Position numbers and translations under genes: made by a program
Shown here: positions 8,383 to 17,280 of the stretch, one piece after another
How the letters are laid out: every line of letters begins with the position of its first letter
Position numbering within the stretch: position 1 is the stretch's first letter
Source: a virus
Virus record (IMG/VR): IMGVR_UViG_3300032896_000441
Location: 1-44,521 of that record
Direction: 5' to 3' (one strand)
Length of the DNA: 44,521 nucleotides
Notes under the pieces: model-generated
Told to the model about the DNA's origin: nothing
Database searches by the model: none
Seen by the model: only the letters and a program-made list of their open reading frames with translations

Positions 8383-9593
8383 GACACCGTCACCACGAGG
8401 GACGACCCGCCGGGGCCGACCGGAGAGGGCAGGGCGCCGGGTCCGGTCAGGGTGGTGGCGTGCTCGTCGCCGTTGACGGTCACCACGATCGCTGAGGTCA
8501 CGTCCGGGACCTGGGCGGCGACGACGGCGAGGTCGAGGGTCCGCAGCGTGGTCCGCTCGGACCAGCTGTCCGGGTCGGCGGCTGTCGATCCCCAGGTGGC
8601 GGGATGGATCGCCGCGGTGATCGCGGCCTCGACTGCGGCCTCGACGGCGACGAGGTCGGCGCCGGGGACGGCTTCGAGCGTGACGGTGATGTCGAGGTCG
8701 GTGTACGTCGGCTCGGCGAGGATGATGCGGAAGTTGACCTCGCGGGCCAGCTCGAGCTGGTCGGCGAGGTCAGCGGCAGTGGATCCGCCGACCGGTTCGC
8801 CGTCCGCGTCGATCGCGATCACCGTGGCTGTGCGCTCGTGGGTGCCGGGTTCCTCCGGGTCATAGAGGTCGATCGCCATCGCACGCTGCACGCCGTTTAC
8901 CGTCCGGGCCAGGGTGGCGAGATCCGCGGCCCGCACCCCGCCGGGACGGAGCGTGGCGAGGTAGTCGGTCAGCCGGTCGAGGTAGTCGGTCAGGGACTCG
9001 CCGTCGACTCCCCCGGACGCGTGCGAGCCCATCGACGTGTAGAAGACGTAAGGGTGGCTCGTCACTGCGACCACCTCCGAGCCCTCGCCGGCCGAGACGT
9101 TCCCGACCGTGCCCGGCACGGTCGCCTGCGTCTCGACGGTCACCGCGGCGATGTAACTGGTGACGACACCGCCGCTGGTCATGAGCCGGTTGAAGGTGAC
9201 GACCTCGTCGAAGTCTGCGGTCGACTGGAAGGTGACGCCGTTGGCGACGACGGTGAAGCCGGCTGGGAAGCTGATGGGGATGTCGATCGTCGGTGGTGTT
9301 GACGGCGGGAACGTCTTCGTGCGCAGGGCGAGCGTGATGTCGGCGATGGCGTACGCGTCTGTCCGCGGGACGATCCCGAACACGGTCTCGCCGATGGCGG
9401 CCAGGGTGAGGCGGAAGCCCTCGGCCACGAACGCGTTGATCGCCGCCGCGGCGACTCCGATCTCCTCACCGAGGGCGACCTCGGGGGCGCCTTCGTTCGG
9501 CTCCCAGCCCTCGATGCGTGCACGGATCCCATTGAGGATCTGCGCGATGAGGCCGTCCTCGTCGACGTCGAGCTCAGGGTCCTCCCAGGGCAT
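8379..9593 (-). CDS. Baseplate J-like protein (Mu gp47 family)
   Basis: The 404-residue protein is the main baseplate wedge subunit of a contractile tail. Family features are the helical N-terminus with the G-E-x-I-G element (about 35-55), the beta-rich middle, and the C-terminal region with VPGADLVAVEAAVEAA, which is typical of gp47/J proteins. The length is usual. It begins at the ATG next to the gp25-like gene and is followed by tail protein I. Confidence 0.92.
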   Translation of the reverse strand: MPWEDPELDVDEDGLIAQILNGIRARIEGWEPNEGAPEVALGEEIGVAAAAINAFVAEGFRLTLAAIGETVFGIVPRTDAYAIADITLALRTKTFPPSTPPTIDIPISFPAGFTVVANGVTFQSTADFDEVVTFNRLMTSGGVVTSYIAAVTVETQATVPGTVGNVSAGEGSEVVAVTSHPYVFYTSMGSHASGGVDGESLTDYLDRLTDYLATLRPGGVRAADLATLARTVNGVQRAMAIDLYDPEEPGTHERTATVIAIDADGEPVGGSTAADLADQLELAREVNFRIILAEPTYTDLDITVTLEAVPGADLVAVEAAVEAAITAAIHPATWGSTAADPDSWSERTTLRTLDLAVVAAQVPDVTSAIVVTVNGDEHATTLTGPGALPSPVGPGGSSLVVTVS

Positions 9594-9908
9594 TCAGACC
9601 TCCTCGGTGGTCACGGGTGTGCTGGGCCGCACCGTTGCGGCCTGGTCGGCGAACGAGACGAGCAACTCGACGTCGACCGGGTCGGCGCGCTCTTCCCACT
9701 CCAGGACGACGTCGGCGAGGACGGACAGGTCGAGACCGGCGCCGATGGGGTCGGGCATCCCGTAGTCCGGGATCGCGGTGCGCTCGCCGGGGCGGGTGTC
9801 GATCAGCAGCGCGACGGACTGAGCGATCTCCGGCTCGCTGTCCTGCTCGTGCGTCGCGAGACCGTCGTCGTGGCCGATGACGATCGGCAGGGCGAGGGTG
9901 CGGGGCAT
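9594..9908 (-). CDS. gp25-like baseplate wedge protein (GPW/gp25 family)
   Basis: The protein has 104 residues. The family pattern is visible: a central EIAQSVALLIDTRPGER stretch, then a YGMPDP element and a helical end. gp25-like proteins start sheath assembly at the baseplate. The order gp25, J, I is conserved across Mu-, P2- and T4-like baseplates. The start ATG overlaps the upstream stop (TGATG). Confidence 0.9.
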   Translation of the reverse strand: MPRTLALPIVIGHDDGLATHEQDSEPEIAQSVALLIDTRPGERTAIPDYGMPDPIGAGLDLSVLADVVLEWEERADPVDVELLVSFADQAATVRPSTPVTTEEV

Positions 9909-10174
9909 CAGGCTCCTTCCCAGGCGGCGATCCAGGGACCGCTGTCGGTGTGGACGAGCAGCACCAGGGTTCCGACGGGCAGCGGCTCGGTGGTGAGCTC
10001 GCCGTCGACGAGCACGGGGCGGGTGCCGCCGTAGCAGGGGCCGTGCGGGGCGCGGGTGTCGCCGTCGAGGACGGTGACGTACACGCCGTCGTCGTCGACG
10101 CTGCTGACGGTGCCTGTTGCTGGCGGCCGGGTGAGCGATCGGGGGCGGCGCTGCACGAGGTCGTCGACGGCCAT
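9908..10174 (-). CDS. Small beta-rich baseplate protein, probable OB-fold
   Basis: This 88-residue protein is almost wholly beta (GTVSSVDDDGVYVTVLDGD and LPVGTLVLLVHTDSG), in the manner of gp5 N-terminal or gpV OB folds. Its place between the hub and gp25 fits a spike or hub-adaptor protein that plugs the tail tip. No membrane-piercing repeats are present, so a full spike protein is not evident. Confidence 0.65.
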   Translation of the reverse strand: MAVDDLVQRRPRSLTRPPATGTVSSVDDDGVYVTVLDGDTRAPHGPCYGGTRPVLVDGELTTEPLPVGTLVLLVHTDSGPWIAAWEGA

Positions 10175-11472
10175 CAGAGCCACCACCCGGCGCCGGTGTA
10201 CTGCGGCGCGTAGGCCTTGAAGATCCCGGTGCCGTACGCGGTGCCCTTGGCCTCAATCGTGGAGCCGTTGCCGAGGGAGATCGCTACGTGCTGGATGTCC
10301 TCGGTCTGGATGAACAGCAGCGCCCCGCGGGTCTTCAGTGCCTTGTCGACGCTCATCGTCTTCCCGGCCGCCTGGACGGCGGCCCACTGAGCCGCGGATG
10401 GCTTGGCGAGGACCTTGCCGCCGGCGCGGGTTGCCTCCTGGACGAGCCCGGAGCAGTCCCATGAGCCGGGGCCGGAGGCACCCCACACGTAGGGGTCGCC
10501 TTGCTGGGCGAGCGCGAAGTCGACCATCTTCGCTCGTGCGCCGGACGCCTTGCCGCCGCCGTCGGCGCCGTCCTGGCCGGGGATGAAGTCCGGGTCGCCG
10601 CCGTCGCCCTTCCGGGAGTTGCGCTCCCGCTTGGGCTCTCGCAGTGCGTGCTTGGCCCGCACGAGCGACACTGACGCGCGCGGCGAGGTCACGGTTCTGG
10701 AGATCTCCGAGACCAGCCACCGGCCGTCCGCGGGACCCATGTCCTCGACGAGCACGACGGACCCGGCCGGGAACTTCAAGGCGCCGACGTCGACGGTGGC
10801 GGTCGCCTCGCTGGCGCGCCGGCCGACGTCGAGGTTGAAGTCGATGTCGTGGCAGCCCCCGGTGTACTCCTGCAGCCTGGTGGGCCGGGCGTCGCGGTCG
10901 ATCAGCCAGTCGTCGCCGCCCATGACCAGCCGGCGCCCGTCGGAGAACCTCCGCCACCTGATGTCCTCGGCGGCCTCACCGAGGACCTCCCACGAGCTGG
11001 TGCGATCTCCGCCGGTGGAGCGCTCGACGACCCGCTGGATCGGACCACGCTTCGCCGGGTCCACGGCGACCGGGATGCCTGCTTCGCGGGCGAGACGCTC
11101 TGCGAGCTCGCGGCGGGTGATCCTCCCGGGCTTGATCGAGAGCCGCTTCTTGCGGCGGCGCAGTGCCGCGACGATCGCGTCCTCGAACGTGAGCGTGAGG
11201 ATGTCCGAGCCCTTCGCGACGCGGACCAGCTCGAAGTGCATACCGTCGAAGACCACCCAGCACCGCTCGTCGAGCGGGGTGCGGCCGCGCAGCAGCTTGC
11301 GGTGCTGGTCGAGGACCTGGAGCTCCAGGGTGGACGCGCCGTCGATGGTCTGCTTGACCGTGGGGTCGCCGGCGATCGCCTCGACCAGGTCGACGCGCAT
11401 GCCGCGCTTCCCGCCGCTGACCAGCTCCAGCTTCTCCAGCACGCCGGCGACGAGGGTCGGGTCCGTGGGCAT
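10174..11472 (-). CDS. Baseplate hub fused to NlpC/P60 peptidoglycan hydrolase
   Basis: The protein has 432 residues. The first 290 resemble the XkdQ/gpD-type hub that caps the tail tube. After a Gly/Asp/Lys-rich linker (about 285-310) comes an NlpC/P60 cysteine-peptidase domain: C340 in WDCSGLVQ, H395 in IQHVAISLG and E407 as likely third residue. The enzyme would cut stem-peptide bonds (gamma-D-Glu to diamino acid is typical) to let the tube cross the wall. The start ATG 11472 is in a TGATG overlap. An out-of-frame continuation upstream of it is not part of the gene. Confidence 0.88.
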   Translation of the reverse strand: MPTDPTLVAGVLEKLELVSGGKRGMRVDLVEAIAGDPTVKQTIDGASTLELQVLDQHRKLLRGRTPLDERCWVVFDGMHFELVRVAKGSDILTLTFEDAIVAALRRRKKRLSIKPGRITRRELAERLAREAGIPVAVDPAKRGPIQRVVERSTGGDRTSSWEVLGEAAEDIRWRRFSDGRRLVMGGDDWLIDRDARPTRLQEYTGGCHDIDFNLDVGRRASEATATVDVGALKFPAGSVVLVEDMGPADGRWLVSEISRTVTSPRASVSLVRAKHALREPKRERNSRKGDGGDPDFIPGQDGADGGGKASGARAKMVDFALAQQGDPYVWGASGPGSWDCSGLVQEATRAGGKVLAKPSAAQWAAVQAAGKTMSVDKALKTRGALLFIQTEDIQHVAISLGNGSTIEAKGTAYGTGIFKAYAPQYTGAGWWL

Positions 11473-12005
11473 CAGCCCTTGCCGCCCTTCCCCTTGTCCC
11501 GGTCCTTGTCCTTGCTGTCCTTTCCGCGGGACTTCTTCGCGTGGCTCTTCACCAGCTGCGGCTCGATGTACTCCAACAGCGTGAGGGTCAGTTCCTGCCG
11601 GATCCGCCGGCCAGCGGAGTTGCGCTCGCGGGCGCCGTACGCGAGGTCCTGGAGCACCCACCTGGTCGTCGACGGGAAGTGCAGCGGACCGGAGACCTGC
11701 AGCACCGGCGGCGGGAGGGTGACGCGCTTCGGCCGGATGCTCCTCCCCCAGCTCGCGACCCGTGCCAGCTCGGCCTCGATGACCCGGTCGACCCCGGGCC
11801 GAACCTCCATCCCGTCGAGCATCAGCGGGAGCGTCCAGGTGACCTCCGGTGTGCCGCCCCAGTAGACGCCCGTCGTGCGCCGCGGCCGCGGGAGCGTCTG
11901 CCACCCACCCACGCCGCCGCTGGGCTCGTCGTCGCCGATGAGCTCGAACACGATGGGAGGCCGGACTGTCGGTGTCACCGGCCGGATGGACACCCGGGTC
12001 GTCAC
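11472..12005 (-). CDS. Tail-tube/baseplate connector protein with lysine-rich tail
   Basis: The 177-residue protein lies between tape measure and hub, the position of LysM/tube-initiator (XkdP, gp53-like or CIS-tube) proteins. The core (about 1-150) is beta-rich. The last 25 residues are an unusual run of Lys, Asp and Gly (KDSKDKDRDKGKGGKG region) that is probably disordered. No LysM signature is clear. It starts at GTG 12005, overlapping the tape-measure stop (GTGA). Confidence 0.7.
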   Translation of the reverse strand: MTTRVSIRPVTPTVRPPIVFELIGDDEPSGGVGGWQTLPRPRRTTGVYWGGTPEVTWTLPLMLDGMEVRPGVDRVIEAELARVASWGRSIRPKRVTLPPPVLQVSGPLHFPSTTRWVLQDLAYGARERNSAGRRIRQELTLTLLEYIEPQLVKSHAKKSRGKDSKDKDRDKGKGGKG

Positions 12006-14392
12006 AGCCGCGCCTCCTGCGAGCGGAGGTCGTCGAGGACGGCCTCGCCGAGGACGCGACCGTTGGGGAGCATGAGCTGGATGACGATCGGGCCACCGGG
12101 CCAGGCCGGCCCGACGGTGAGCTCGCCCTCGTCGAGGTCGAGCTCGTCGGACGGGAGGCTGAGCGGCGCCGCCGCGGTGAGCCGCGACGGCACGCGCGGC
12201 ACGATCGTGCCGCTCTGCTCGGGGACGAACAGCTCGGGGCGGTGCTCCCCCACGATGTACGGCCGGCCAGCGATCACGGGACCGCCGCGCGCACGCGGAG
12301 CCGCACCGCCGACACCGCGGGGCCGGGACTCGTCGCCGCTGCGGACGGTGTTGATGGTGATCGTGGCGCTGCGGTCCCGGCCCAGGTTGTCGACCCGGTC
12401 CTGCACGCCCTTCAGCTTCGTCCCGAGCGCGTCGAGCTTGTCGATCGTGGCGTCACCGAACGCGTCGAAAGCCCGGCGGGCGCCCTTGATCTTGTCGCCG
12501 ATGCCAGGCACCCAGCCCATGCCCTTCTCCGCGGCCGACAGGATCCCGTCAAAGGCAGAGAACGCGGCCTTCAGCAGCCAGGTGAAGGCCTTGATTCCGA
12601 CGCGGGCCATCATCAGGTAGGCCGAGGCAAGGAGCCGGAAGTAGCCCACAAACACGTCACCGATGAACGACCCGAACGGCTTCAGGACCTTGTTCCACAC
12701 GAAGTCGACCCCGGAGCGGAAGGTCTCGCTCTTCTTGTAGGCCAGGATGAAGCCACCCACGAGAGCGGCGATGCCGGCCACGACCAGGCCGATCGGGTTG
12801 GCCGTGAGAGCGGCGTTGAGGAGCCACTGCGCGCCGGTCCAGATGCCGGTGGCCAGCGCGATGGCCTTCGTCGCGGCCGAGTGCGCGATCGCGCCGGCGG
12901 TGGCCCGTGCACGTGCCAGCAGCCCGACGTTGTGGGCACCGGTGTTGGCCGTGACCGCGGCCGTCTCGGCGACCGTGCTCGCGACGACAGCGGTGCGGCT
13001 GGCGACGAGCGCGGCGTTGCTCTTCGTCAGCTGGCGGTTGGTGATGAGCTCGGCGACCTTCAGCGGCAGCGACGCGGCGAGCACGACGTTGGCGGCCAGC
13101 TGGGAGACCTTCAGCGCGCCGTACCCGATGATCAGGTACGGGACGGCCTTGGCGAGCAGGTCGGTGTGATCCGCGAGGAACCCGGTGACGACCCCGGTGA
13201 CCTCGAGCATGTCGGAGATCCCGGGCAGCTGCCGCCCGACCTCCTCGAAGACGGGGCCGAGGTCGCGGACGTCGTCGGCGAGCTGGCCGACCTGGTTCTG
13301 AGTCTGGCCGAGGCTGAAGCCGTCGAAGCGGCTCTTGAGCGAGTCCCAGCGGTCGACGGTGGTGTCGATCGCGCCGGGCAGCTGGTGGGCGAGCTGGCGG
13401 CCCCAGCGGGCGAACTTCGTCGACAGGCTCTCGGCGCTGCTCTCCATGCCGGGCAGCGCGGCCCGCAGCTCGCGGACCGCGACCTTGGCGACGGAGTTGA
13501 AGCCACGGAAGAACCCGGTCGCCGCGGTAGCCATCGGCCCGCCGAGCAGCGTGAAGAACGACTTGATGCGCCCCTCAGCACCGCGCTGCTGGTTCGCCAG
13601 ACCGCCCGACGTGCGCGCGAGGTCGCCCTGCGCGTCGCCCAGGCTGCCCAGGATCAGCTTGTGCCGCACCATCACCTTCTGCTGCTCCGTCAGCGTCCCG
13701 GTGAGACCCATCTCCGCGGCCTTCGCCTTCATGGCGGCGTCGGAGATGAAGATGCCGAACTTCCTCAGGGGCTCCGCCTCGCCAGACAGGCCGGACTGGA
13801 GTGCCTGGAAGACCTCGCCGGGGTCCTGGTTGTAGAAGGACGCGAGATCGAGGCCGGCCTTGGTGAGATCGGTCGAGAACCCCGGCAGCTCCTTCTTCGC
13901 GATACCGGCGGCCTTGCCGAAGACGCCGAACTGGCGGGTGGCGTCCTGGAGCTCGGGGTTGTAGATCCCGAACTGACGGGTGAGCCGGTTGAGGTCCTTC
14001 TGCACCCCACGCGCAGAAGGACCGAACACCGTGTTGAAGGCGGACGCGGTCTCGGCGGCGTCGCCGGCGAGACTGATCGCCTTCACGCTGACCCCGGCCG
14101 CGGCGACACTGAGCGCGGTGAGGCCGGCCACGCCGACCTTGGACGCGCCGAGGATGCCGCGGCCCACGACGCTGACCACGCTGCGGCCGCCGCGAGCGAC
14201 GGCCAGCAGCCCGGACTTCACCTTGCCGGACGCAACGGCGAGGAGACCACGCTCGGCCCGCTTGCCGGCCTGGCCGACCTCGTCCGCGGTCTCAGCGACG
14301 TCCTGCAGCTCGCCCTGGGTGTCACCGAGCCCCTTGGCGACCGCCCGGCGCTCCTTCAGCGAGAGCCTGAGCCCTACCTCTTCCTCAGCCAC
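12002..14392 (-). CDS. Tail tape measure protein
   Basis: The protein has 796 residues. It is Ala-rich and helical, with a coiled-coil N-terminus (about 1-60), phage tape-measure features near residues 75-300, and hydrophobic helices in the region of about 430-545. It sets tail length and is ejected during infection. At the common rule of about 1.5 angstrom per residue the tail would be near 120 nm. The GTG start follows GAGGTGA. It lies directly after the frameshifted tail chaperones and before the hub, as in most tailed phages. A long plus-strand reading frame antisense to it is only a GC shadow. Confidence 0.93.
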   Translation of the reverse strand: MAEEEVGLRLSLKERRAVAKGLGDTQGELQDVAETADEVGQAGKRAERGLLAVASGKVKSGLLAVARGGRSVVSVVGRGILGASKVGVAGLTALSVAAAGVSVKAISLAGDAAETASAFNTVFGPSARGVQKDLNRLTRQFGIYNPELQDATRQFGVFGKAAGIAKKELPGFSTDLTKAGLDLASFYNQDPGEVFQALQSGLSGEAEPLRKFGIFISDAAMKAKAAEMGLTGTLTEQQKVMVRHKLILGSLGDAQGDLARTSGGLANQQRGAEGRIKSFFTLLGGPMATAATGFFRGFNSVAKVAVRELRAALPGMESSAESLSTKFARWGRQLAHQLPGAIDTTVDRWDSLKSRFDGFSLGQTQNQVGQLADDVRDLGPVFEEVGRQLPGISDMLEVTGVVTGFLADHTDLLAKAVPYLIIGYGALKVSQLAANVVLAASLPLKVAELITNRQLTKSNAALVASRTAVVASTVAETAAVTANTGAHNVGLLARARATAGAIAHSAATKAIALATGIWTGAQWLLNAALTANPIGLVVAGIAALVGGFILAYKKSETFRSGVDFVWNKVLKPFGSFIGDVFVGYFRLLASAYLMMARVGIKAFTWLLKAAFSAFDGILSAAEKGMGWVPGIGDKIKGARRAFDAFGDATIDKLDALGTKLKGVQDRVDNLGRDRSATITINTVRSGDESRPRGVGGAAPRARGGPVIAGRPYIVGEHRPELFVPEQSGTIVPRVPSRLTAAAPLSLPSDELDLDEGELTVGPAWPGGPIVIQLMLPNGRVLGEAVLDDLRSQEARL

Positions 14393-14405
14393 GACTCACC
14401 TCGCT

Positions 14406-14645
14406 TCACTTCTTGAAGGCCCGCGCGATCCACCGGGTGATGGACCGTGCGGTCAGGCCGGCGGTCTTGCCGGCCTGGTAGTCGGCCAGGGACTTCTCGC
14501 TGTCCTGACGGAGCTGCTGGGCCTTCTTCAGCACCGCGGTGACGAGCTCGAAGTCGTCGGGGTGGAGACCGAGGTAGCGCAGCGGGTCGAAGCCGAGGGT
14601 GAGGGCGACCGCCGCCCCCTCGATGAGGGCGGGGTCGCCGGTCAG
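14406..14645 (-). CDS. Tail assembly chaperone, frameshift extension (GT-like part)
   Basis: These 79 codons lie in the -1 frame of the upstream chaperone and have no good start of their own. They would be reached by slippage at 14645-14651, giving a fusion of about 262 residues that wraps and loads the tape measure. The segment is helical and basic at its end (ITRWIARAFKK). The arrangement matches the conserved G/GT device of tailed phages. Confidence 0.82.
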   Translation of the reverse strand: MTGDPALIEGAAVALTLGFDPLRYLGLHPDDFELVTAVLKKAQQLRQDSEKSLADYQAGKTAGLTARSITRWIARAFKK

Positions 14646-15193
14646 TTTCCCGCGGTGTCCTGCTCGAGCATGTCGCGGGAGTAGCCGGACCACTCACCGA
14701 GCTCGGCGGCGGTGGAGATGATGTCACCGTCGGTGAGGTAGAGCCCGCGGACGACCTCGACGGCCTTCCCTGCCGGGATCTCCAGGAGCCGCGCGAGCCG
14801 CTTGTCGAACTGCGGCCAGTCGTCCGGGTTGGTCGACCGGTCGGCCGGGTCGATCGACACCTTCTCGCCGTCGGCGTCGACCTCGAAGACGCCGATGCAG
14901 GCCTCGGCCAGGAGCGTGGCGTTGGCGTTGACGATGCGGTGGTCGTCCTTGCTTTTGCGGGCCTTCTCACCTGCGGCGTCGATGCGCTTCTGCTCGGTGG
15001 GCTTGAAGCGCACCCAGAGCTCGGGCTCGTAGCGCGGGACCTTGATGTCGACGAACAGCGCGGCCTTGGCCCGGTCTCGACGGGCACGGATGCCGTCCAG
15101 GATGCTGCCCGGCGCGGCGGGCGCCTCGCCGGGCTCGGGCTGCTCGCCGTGGCCGACCTGGTCGGCCTCGAACCGGTCGCTCTCGTGCCCCAT
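14642..15193 (-). CDS. Tail assembly chaperone (G-like, zero-frame product)
   Basis: The 183-residue protein lies between tube and tape measure. It has a disordered acidic N-terminus (about 1-30), an SILDGIRARRDRAKAA helix, and a WVRFKPTEQ element often seen in actinophage tail chaperones. It ends ...DTAGN at a slippery site. The ATG at 15193 shares one base with the tube stop (TGATG). Most ribosomes would make this short form and a minority the -1 fusion. Confidence 0.85.
   Translation of the reverse strand: MGHESDRFEADQVGHGEQPEPGEAPAAPGSILDGIRARRDRAKAALFVDIKVPRYEPELWVRFKPTEQKRIDAAGEKARKSKDDHRIVNANATLLAEACIGVFEVDADGEKVSIDPADRSTNPDDWPQFDKRLARLLEIPAGKAVEVVRGLYLTDGDIISTAAELGEWSGYSRDMLEQDTAGN
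14645..14651 (-). promoter_or_regulatory. Programmed -1 frameshift site, slippery GGGAAAC
   Basis: On the minus strand the last sense codons read GCG GGA AAC TGA. This is the textbook X XXY YYZ heptamer (G GGA AAC), placed exactly in frame one codon before the stop. Slippage changes GGA AAC to GGG AAA and continues CTG ACC GGC. About 12 bases downstream a CCGCCCTC...GAGGGGGCGG stem could stall ribosomes. Confidence 0.85.
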
Positions 15194-15600
15194 CAGGCCA
15201 CCTCCTCGATCTCGGCGACGAGCTCGCACTCACGCGGCTCGTCGCTGTTGGAGTCCACGTCGCCGGTGTTGATCGAGGCGAGCCGGCCGATGTAGATCGT
15301 CGGCTTGCCCCAGGGCAGGCCGTCGTCGTCGAGGGGCTGCTCCGTGATGACGACGCGCGCCCGGCCGACTCGCGCACGGAGCCGGCGGCCGAGCGCGATG
15401 TCCCGCTCGCGCTCGTAGCCGCGACCGATGGTGACAGCGCCGGTCGTGGGCCGGGAGGCGTAGGACTTCTCCTTCGTGGTCCCCCCGGGCCGGCGCTTGG
15501 TGATCTCGGCGGTGGTCTCCCCCCCGCTGAGGGTGTCCCACGCCTCGGTGGGCGTGCCGTCGATCACGGCGGTGATCAGGTACTGGCTCTGCGTGCTCAC
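15193..15600 (-). CDS. Tail tube protein
   Basis: This 135-residue beta-rich protein follows the sheath gene, as tube genes do in contractile tails. The N-terminal YLITAVIDGTP strand, the K-R-R-P-G-G-x-T segment and the VTIGRGYERERD motif fit an actinophage myovirus tube subunit. The GTG 15600 start overlaps the sheath stop (GTGA). It would polymerise into the inner tube around the tape measure. Confidence 0.85.
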   Translation of the reverse strand: MSTQSQYLITAVIDGTPTEAWDTLSGGETTAEITKRRPGGTTKEKSYASRPTTGAVTIGRGYERERDIALGRRLRARVGRARVVITEQPLDDDGLPWGKPTIYIGRLASINTGDVDSNSDEPRECELVAEIEEVA

Positions 15601-16721
15601 GCGGCTGCTCCTTCGGCGACGGCGGTCACCACGGCGATGGTGATCCGCTCGGTGTGGGCGGTGGCGGCAACCTCGGCGGCCGCGTGGACCTGACCCAGCG
15701 CGATCGTCTCGGCGGGGTTGTTGGCGAAGCTGCAGTCCGCGTCGAACGCGTCGTCGGGTGCCTCTCCGTACAGCGCTCCGGCGCTGTAGAGCCCGAGGAG
15801 CACACCCCGGATGGCGCCTTCGATCTCGGCGAACAGCTGGCCGCGACCGTCGATCTGGCGTCCGAGGAACGCGAGCATCACGCCGCTCATGCTGGTGACC
15901 AGGGACATCGCGAGCCGGCCGACGTTGAACTGGCGGAAGGTGTCGTCGTCGGACAGAGACCGCCAGCCGGTGAGGGTCGGCTTGCCGTTCCGGAGTCGGA
16001 TGAGGTTGACCCCGGCGTCGTAGAGGGTGTCGGCGTCGACGTCGCTGAAGACGGTCGTGACGCCCAGGCCGCGGCGCACGAGCCCGACATCGCGGCCCTG
16101 GTCGAAGATCGGGGCGTGGTTGGTGTGCCCGACCGCGGCGTCGCCGCGGGCGGCGAGACCAGCGGCGATGACGGATGCGGGGACGTCACGGGTCGTGCCG
16201 CCGGGGCCGGGAACGGTGACCCAGGGGCCGACCATGCTCGCCCGGATCGAACCTGCCGCGGCGTTGAGGCCCGCCGCGGCAGCGGCCGTGGTGGCGGTGA
16301 CCACCACGGCGGGGGTGTCGAGCAGCACGGCGCGCTCGTCGAACTCCTCGGCGTGGTCGATCAGCGCGGCGTACGCCGCCGCGGTCGTGACCCCGGGGAT
16401 GCAGACCTGGCCCGGCCCGTGGTCCTTGGTGAGCTTGCGGAGGCCGGCGGTCCACTCGGCCTCGGTGACGGCGGCGACGTTGGCCGCGGCCGCGCGGACG
16501 ATGACGACCAGGGGCGCCCCCTGCTCGAGGGCGTCGCCGACGAGCGCGGCGACGGTGTCCGGCACGTTGGCCGCGGTCGCGTCGGCCGACGACAGGCACT
16601 TGGTGGGGACGGCGGGACCGTCGGCGCCGGCGTACACCATGAAGCAGGTGCCGGTCGGCGTCGGGTCACCGCGGCGCGGGAGCGCCCCGGTGACGTTGAC
16701 GATGATCTGCGGACGGGACAT
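15597..16721 (-). CDS. Contractile tail sheath protein
   Basis: The protein has 374 residues. The C-terminal half carries recognised sheath features: GVNLIRLRNGKPTLTGWRSL, FRQFNVGRLAMSL, and a LFAEIEGAIRGVLLGLYSAGAL helix pair ending in a beta strand (ERITIAVV). The sheath surrounds the tube and contracts to drive it through the envelope. Start ATG 16721 has AGGAG seven bases upstream. It is the clearest evidence that the virion is a myovirus. At 374 residues it is short, consistent with a simple two-domain sheath. Confidence 0.93.
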   Translation of the reverse strand: MSRPQIIVNVTGALPRRGDPTPTGTCFMVYAGADGPAVPTKCLSSADATAANVPDTVAALVGDALEQGAPLVVIVRAAAANVAAVTEAEWTAGLRKLTKDHGPGQVCIPGVTTAAAYAALIDHAEEFDERAVLLDTPAVVVTATTAAAAAGLNAAAGSIRASMVGPWVTVPGPGGTTRDVPASVIAAGLAARGDAAVGHTNHAPIFDQGRDVGLVRRGLGVTTVFSDVDADTLYDAGVNLIRLRNGKPTLTGWRSLSDDDTFRQFNVGRLAMSLVTSMSGVMLAFLGRQIDGRGQLFAEIEGAIRGVLLGLYSAGALYGEAPDDAFDADCSFANNPAETIALGQVHAAAEVAATAHTERITIAVVTAVAEGAAA

Positions 16722-16725
16722 GCGG

Positions 16726-17280
16726 TTACTCCTGTGGGGTCGTGACGGAGACGTGCGGGTGGGTGCTCTGGACGAGCGGCCAGGCGGTGCCGGCGTCAAG
16801 GTCGACGACGTTCTCGACCTCGATGTCGAAGGCGACGGCGCAGCCGCCGAGGGTGCGGGCGGCGGTCTTCTGCGGCAGCTGCGCGTACTCCTCGCCGGCC
16901 CAGGTGACCGTCTTGGCGACGCCGCCGAGGGTTCGGTTCTGGAGCAGCACGGTGCGGACGTACGACGCCCACTTCCGCGATCGCGCAGCGGTGTCGCGGT
17001 GGTCGGTGCCACGGTCGTAGATCCCGACGGCGAGTCGCCAGGTGGCGGTCCAGCCCTTGCCGCGGGACTTGCTGGGACGGTCGACGAGCCCCGGCGAGGT
17101 GATGGCGCCGACCGGGAAGTTGGCCGAGGTGAGCGCCTCGATCGCCGGCACCTGCTGCCAGGTCGTGACCGGCTTGAAGCCGGTGACGCCCAGCAGGGTG
17201 ATGAGCTCCGGGAGCTGCTCGGTCAGGATCTCCTCGGCGGCCTGGCACAGGTCGTCGGCGCTGATGATGCGGGCGGTCAT
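16726..17280 (-). CDS. Tail terminator / neck-type protein
   Basis: The 184-residue protein comes just before the sheath. It has a helical N-terminus (ADDLCQAAEEILTEQLPEL) and a mixed alpha/beta body (GWTATWRLAVGIYDRGTDHRD, then TAWPLVQSTH), a layout common in gpU-like tail terminators. Start ATG 17280 overlaps the previous stop (ATGA). The role is inferred from position and shape. Confidence 0.65.
   Translation of the reverse strand: MTARIISADDLCQAAEEILTEQLPELITLLGVTGFKPVTTWQQVPAIEALTSANFPVGAITSPGLVDRPSKSRGKGWTATWRLAVGIYDRGTDHRDTAARSRKWASYVRTVLLQNRTLGGVAKTVTWAGEEYAQLPQKTAARTLGGCAVAFDIEVENVVDLDAGTAWPLVQSTHPHVSVTTPQE

Noticed and set aside
11972-14416. Plus-strand open frame of 814 codons
   Set aside because: It is antisense to the tape measure gene, has a composition typical of GC-driven shadow frames (Asp/Gly/Arg/Leu-rich without motifs) and no ribosome site or promoter.
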